NCBI GenBank assembly: GCA_910588165.1
Contig: CAJUOR010000062.1
Location: 1 to 10,330, forward strand
Direction of reading: 5' to 3'
DNA: 10,330 bases
Source of the DNA: an uncultured Thomasclavelia sp.
GTDB lineage: Bacteria > Bacillota_I > Bacilli_A > Erysipelotrichales > Coprobacillaceae
A program made the translations under genes and the position numbers. Under the pieces are notes generated by a model that saw only the letters and a list, made by a program, of their open reading frames with translations, did no database searches and had not been told where the DNA came from. Of the stretch, positions 8,016 through 10,330 are shown in pieces (position 1 is the stretch's first letter; each line of letters starts with the position of its first letter).

Positions 8016-8040
8016 AAAAAAAGTGCTGTTTAGCACTTTT
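8016..8040 (-). terminator. terminator of the miaB-ricA unit, overlapping the stop codon
   Basis: On the minus strand AAAAGTGCT (8032-8040) pairs perfectly over 9 bp with AGCACTTTT (8019-8027) around the loop AAAC, and the Ts continue through 8016 to give a seven-T run. The stop codon TAA (8030-8032) spans the closing base pair and the loop, so the last codons of the gene (Lys, Cys) form the 5' arm. The palindrome is symmetric, but on the plus strand no long T tract follows beyond the stem. Confidence 0.85.
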
Positions 8041-8365
8041 CGTTGATACCGCCGGTAATCGCTTCTCCTATAAAGTGGCACAAGCTTTCCAAATCTTCTT
8101 TGTCACTTAAATAGTTCACAACTAGAGGGTGGTTTTCAAATAAACCTCTTTTTTGTTGATAAATTGCCATCTCTTGTTTAGTGTCCACTTCTTTTTGAGT
8201 TCTTAGATGCAACAATTTCTTTTGTAAATCCTTTAATTCTTTTTCTAATTCTAATATCTCCGGATGCTCTTTGATAGCTTTTAAAGATTTCGCATAACTT
8301 TTGTATTCATTAGACTGCAATATCATGCGATTCAAATTCTTCGCTAATTGATCTGCTTTATTCAA
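8030..8365 (-). CDS. ricA: YlbF/YmcA-family protein, RicA-like
   Basis: This 111-residue, highly charged, all-helical protein (coiled-coil-like from about 30 to 60) belongs by pattern and position to the YlbF/YmcA family (formerly DUF964). In B. subtilis YmcA (RicA) forms a complex with YlbF (RicF) and YaaT (RicT) that assists RNase Y in processing polycistronic mRNAs and is needed for sporulation, competence and biofilm formation. Placement between miaB and cotE matches ymcA. It is shorter than B. subtilis YmcA (about 143 residues), lacking the C-terminal extension, and has just two cysteines, C96 and the C-terminal C111. The start is TTG at 8365 with AAGGAAAGG upstream, overlapping the end of miaB by 8 nt, which suggests translational coupling. 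The family is fairly sure; RicA rather than RicF rests on position. Confidence 0.8.
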   Translation of the reverse strand: MNKADQLAKNLNRMILQSNEYKSYAKSLKAIKEHPEILELEKELKDLQKKLLHLRTQKEVDTKQEMAIYQQKRGLFENHPLVVNYLSDKEDLESLCHFIGEAITGGINEKC

Positions 8366-9791
8366 GAATAACCTTTCCTTTCAATGACCATGTATTAGCT
8401 TCCGTAATCTCAACTGTTACAATTTTACCGATACATTGGAAATCTCCTTTGAAATTGACAAGCTTTTGCGATTCCGTATAACCTGTCAAGACATCGGGAT
8501 TCTTTTTAGAAGGACCCTCAACTAACACTTTGACTTTCTGTCCTAAATATTTTTGGTTGTTTTCCCACGCATACTGATTAACTAATTCATTCAAGCGATA
8601 CAGACGTTGCTCTTTATCAGACATCGCAACGTTATCTTGCATTTTTGCAGCCGGTGTTCCAATACGTGGAGAATAAATAAATGTATACGCATTATCATAC
8701 TTACAGTAATTCACAATATCCAAAGTATGTTGATACTGTTGTTCTGTTTCATTTGGGAAACCGACAATAATATCCGTAGATACAGCACAATTTGGAATTT
8801 TTGTTTTGATTTTATCGAATAATTCTTTATATTGCTCAATCGTGTATTTTCTACCCATCAGTTTTAAGACATCGTTATCACCTGACTGAACCGGTAAATG
8901 AATGAATGGCATTAAATTATCATAAGAAGCAATCATATCAATCATACGGTCGTTAAAATCCCAAGGGTGACTTGTCGTAAAACGAATTCTTGGAATTCCT
9001 GTTTTAGCTGTCGCTTCTAGCAATGTAGCAAAATCAATTTCTCCTGCTAAGTCTTTACCATAGGCATTCACATTTTGTCCTAATAATGTAATTTCTTGAT
9101 AGCCCTTGGCTTTCAAATCATTAACTTCGGCAAGAATATCTTCCATTTTTCTTGAACGCTCTTTACCTCTTGTATATGGTACAATACAGTATGTACAGAA
9201 TTTATCACAACCATACATGATATTAACCCATGCCTTAAATTGATCATTACGGACAACCGGCACATCTTCGACCACATCGCCTTCTTTAGACCATACTTCC
9301 ACAATCGTTTTTTGACTTGCCATTGCACTTTCTAAAAGTTGAGGCAAACGATGTAAATTATGCGTTCCAAAGACCAAATCGACGTGCGGATATTTAGTCA
9401 TGATGGCATTCACAACACTTTCCTCTTGTGCCATACAACCGCAAATCGCTAAAATAACATCTTCATTTTTCTGCTTTAAATTCTTGATATTCCCGATTTT
9501 ACCAAACACTTTTTGTTCGGCATTCTCTCGAATCGCACAAGTGTTTAAAATAATAATTTGACTTGTTTCCATGACATCGCTTTGCACATACCCCATAGCT
9601 TCTAAAATACCACGCAAAGTTTCACTATCTCTTTCATTTGCCTGACAGCCATAAGTGCGAATAAAATATGTTTGACCTTCTCCAATATTTTGCATTGAAG
9701 AAGGAATATCAAATGAATCTTTAATAACTTGTGTTTCCTGACGGCTCCGCTTTCTAGCTTGACTTAAATCAGGTCCGTTAAATATTTTCAT
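8358..9791 (-). CDS. miaB: tRNA-2-methylthio-N6-dimethylallyladenosine synthase MiaB
   Basis: MiaB is a radical-SAM methylthiotransferase that converts i6A37 (made by MiaA) to ms2i6A37, stabilising codon-anticodon pairing. The 477-residue protein has an N-terminal MTTase domain whose three cluster cysteines are C49 (in YGCQANERDSE), C85 (NTCAIRENAE) and C119 (CGCMAQ). The radical-SAM CxxxCxxC motif is at C195/C199/C202 (YGCDKFCTYCIVPYTRGKE). A C-terminal TRAM domain covers about 410-477. The motif usually read as GCQMN is GCQAN here, a mild change. The frame stays open to a GTG at 9818, but that GTG is two bases from the promoter's -10 box and could not be in the mRNA; ATG at 9791, with AGGGGG just upstream, is the start. 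The last codons overlap the ricA-like gene. Confidence 0.96.
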   Translation of the reverse strand: MKIFNGPDLSQARKRSRQETQVIKDSFDIPSSMQNIGEGQTYFIRTYGCQANERDSETLRGILEAMGYVQSDVMETSQIIILNTCAIRENAEQKVFGKIGNIKNLKQKNEDVILAICGCMAQEESVVNAIMTKYPHVDLVFGTHNLHRLPQLLESAMASQKTIVEVWSKEGDVVEDVPVVRNDQFKAWVNIMYGCDKFCTYCIVPYTRGKERSRKMEDILAEVNDLKAKGYQEITLLGQNVNAYGKDLAGEIDFATLLEATAKTGIPRIRFTTSHPWDFNDRMIDMIASYDNLMPFIHLPVQSGDNDVLKLMGRKYTIEQYKELFDKIKTKIPNCAVSTDIIVGFPNETEQQYQHTLDIVNYCKYDNAYTFIYSPRIGTPAAKMQDNVAMSDKEQRLYRLNELVNQYAWENNQKYLGQKVKVLVEGPSKKNPDVLTGYTESQKLVNFKGDFQCIGKIVTVEITEANTWSLKGKVILE

Positions 9792-9819
9792 ATTTCCCCC
9801 TACTTTCTTATACTTCACG

Positions 9820-9848
9820 ATTATAACAAGAAAATCCTATAATTACAA
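9820..9848 (-). promoter_or_regulatory. sigma-A promoter of miaB-ricA
   Basis: On the minus strand TTGTAA (9843-9848, 4 of 6 matches) and a perfect TATAAT (9820-9825) are separated by exactly 17 bp. The predicted start near 9813 leaves a leader of about 22 bases with the AGGGGG ribosome binding site. The -35 box lies just downstream of the T tract of the preceding gene's terminator, so the two elements are packed back to back. Confidence 0.8.
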
Positions 9849-9850
9849 AC

Positions 9851-9876
9851 AAAAAGTCACTTGTTGCCAAGTGACT
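9851..9876 (-). terminator. strong intrinsic terminator of the 77-residue protein gene
   Basis: On the minus strand AGTCACTTG (9868-9876) pairs perfectly with CAAGTGACT (9855-9863) over 9 bp around a GCAA loop, a stabilising GNRA-type tetraloop, and is followed by TTTTGTTTG. It lies 17 bases after the stop codon of the small gene and separates it from the miaB promoter. Confidence 0.9.
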
Positions 9877-9893
9877 GTCCCGTCTAATTCAAA

Positions 9894-10127
9894 TTAACCA
9901 AAGTATCCGTCTGGTTGAACTGAGAAATAAATAGCTCCACCATCAGGTAATTTACCTTTTAAATATTTAGCTGCATCTGCAGGTGCCATTTCTGTTTCAA
10001 CATCATAGTAATGTTTAATTCCTACTTTCTTGTCGAAAGTACATTTTGTGATTTTTTCATCTGCGAATGTGTCATAGAATCCTCTGATTTTATCTGACAT
10101 AGCACAGCTAATAATAATTTTAATCAT
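9894..10127 (-). CDS. small protein of unknown function (77 residues)
   Basis: I do not recognise this protein. It starts MIKIIISCAMSDKIRGF and ends FSVQPDGYFG; it has no signal peptide or membrane segment, a mixed charge, two cysteines (C8, C29), and a Gly/Pro-rich C-terminus that looks like a compact alpha/beta fold rather than a tail. A real, possibly well-expressed gene is supported by a strong AAGGAGG ribosome binding site 7-9 bases before the ATG, a perfect TATAAT box upstream and a strong terminator downstream. The frame extends ten codons further to 10157, but the Shine-Dalgarno sequence lies inside that extension, so the ATG at 10127 is the better start. It is monocistronic between miaB and another unidentified gene, and the context gives no functional hint. 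Confidence 0.85.
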   Translation of the reverse strand: MIKIIISCAMSDKIRGFYDTFADEKITKCTFDKKVGIKHYYDVETEMAPADAAKYLKGKLPDGGAIYFSVQPDGYFG

Positions 10128-10162
10128 CGTAAAATTCCTCCTTATATCTTTCTTCACATCAT

Positions 10163-10191
10163 ATTATACTACGTTAAGATTAAATTTAAAA
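10163..10191 (-). promoter_or_regulatory. promoter of the 77-residue protein gene
   Basis: On the minus strand a perfect -10 box TATAAT (10163-10168) lies 17 bp from TTTTAA (10186-10191), a weak -35 match. Transcription would start near 10156, giving a leader of about 29 bases that carries the AAGGAGG site. The AT-rich stretch upstream of the -35 position may help as an UP element. Confidence 0.6.
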
Positions 10192-10217
10192 GAGCTTTCA
10201 TTAAATTTTTATAAATT

Positions 10218-10242
10218 AAAAAGGTGATGATTACTCATCACC
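10218..10242 (-). terminator. terminator overlapping the stop codon of the right-edge gene
   Basis: On the minus strand GGTGATGA (10235-10242) pairs perfectly with TCATCACC (10223-10230) over 8 bp, with loop GTAA, followed by TTTTT (10218-10222). The TAA in the loop is the stop codon of the gene entering from the right, so the stop codon supplies three bases of a GNRA-type tetraloop (GUAA). Only the minus strand has the T tract. Confidence 0.85.
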
Positions 10243-10330
10243 AAAGCAAATACCCATTGCCTTTGCAGCACGAACCCCGTCTTTAGAAGCTAGCACTATA
10301 TTTTTTAGAACTACATTTAAATCATTTCTT
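10231..10330 (-). CDS. C-terminal end of an unidentified gene entering from the right (partial)
   Basis: The minus strand has an open frame of 32 codons from the window edge to a TAA at 10231-10233. It ends with SKDGVRAAKAMGICFGDE. The residue composition (A, G, V, K, with helix-like spacing) looks like the end of a real protein, and the stop codon sits in a well-formed intrinsic terminator, which supports a genuine gene end. I do not recognise the family from so short a fragment. Confidence 0.7.
   Translation of the reverse strand, partial: RNDLNVVLKNIVLASKDGVRAAKAMGICFGDE

Noticed and set aside
8607..9328. Short frames on both strands inside miaB
   Set aside because: They overlap the MTTase, radical-SAM and downstream regions of miaB, which is intact; no expression signals are present.
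10128..10157. Ten-codon N-terminal extension (MKKDIRRNFT) of the 77-residue protein
   Set aside because: The AAGGAGG ribosome binding site is encoded within this extension, and the predicted transcript start lies at about its first base.

Overview
The window is a compact, AT-rich block of housekeeping DNA from a low-GC Gram-positive (Firmicutes/Bacillota) bacterium that very probably forms endospores. The basis is the gene order miaB - ricA(ymcA)-like - cotE - mutS - mutL, which is the order around Bacillus subtilis cotE. The 168-residue protein in the middle keeps the recognisable start (REIITKAV-GKGR), the SSILG-W-VNH segment and the acidic INP-FL tail of the outer spore coat protein CotE. 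Genus cannot be fixed from the sequence. Low GC, miaA following mutL, and generally diverged proteins fit a spore-forming Erysipelotrichia/Bacilli relative rather than Bacillus itself; this is an inference.

Layout from left to right. Bases 1-201 hold the promoter and first codons of an unidentified minus-strand gene. dtd (D-aminoacyl-tRNA deacylase, minus) and rarA (AAA+ replication-recombination factor, plus) are divergent across about 105 bp. rarA converges on miaA, and the two stop codons flank one hairpin that can terminate from both sides. mutS, mutL and miaA form one minus-strand operon with an extended -10 promoter, a 7-nt gap (mutS/mutL) and a 1-nt overlap (mutL/miaA). Upstream of it are monocistronic cotE and then the miaB-ricA pair, which overlap by 8 nt. 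At the right is a small gene for a 77-residue protein of unknown function with strong expression signals, followed by the last 32 codons of another unidentified minus-strand gene.

Functionally the block combines mismatch repair and replication-fork maintenance (MutS, MutL, RarA), tRNA modification and quality control (MiaA and MiaB act in sequence on A37; Dtd removes D-amino acids from tRNA), and sporulation (CotE; RicA-like protein, a partner in RNase Y regulation and sporulation/biofilm control in B. subtilis). cotE is closed off by a terminator on each side and preceded by a sequence resembling a sigma-E promoter, so a mother-cell sporulation gene appears to sit as an insulated unit among vegetative genes.

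I saw no mobile element, CRISPR array, rRNA/tRNA gene, toxin-antitoxin pair or defence island. The most notable structural features are intrinsic terminators that overlap stop codons, including one where UAA forms part of a GNRA-type tetraloop, and several gene starts that differ from the longest open frame. No clearly new biological system was found.
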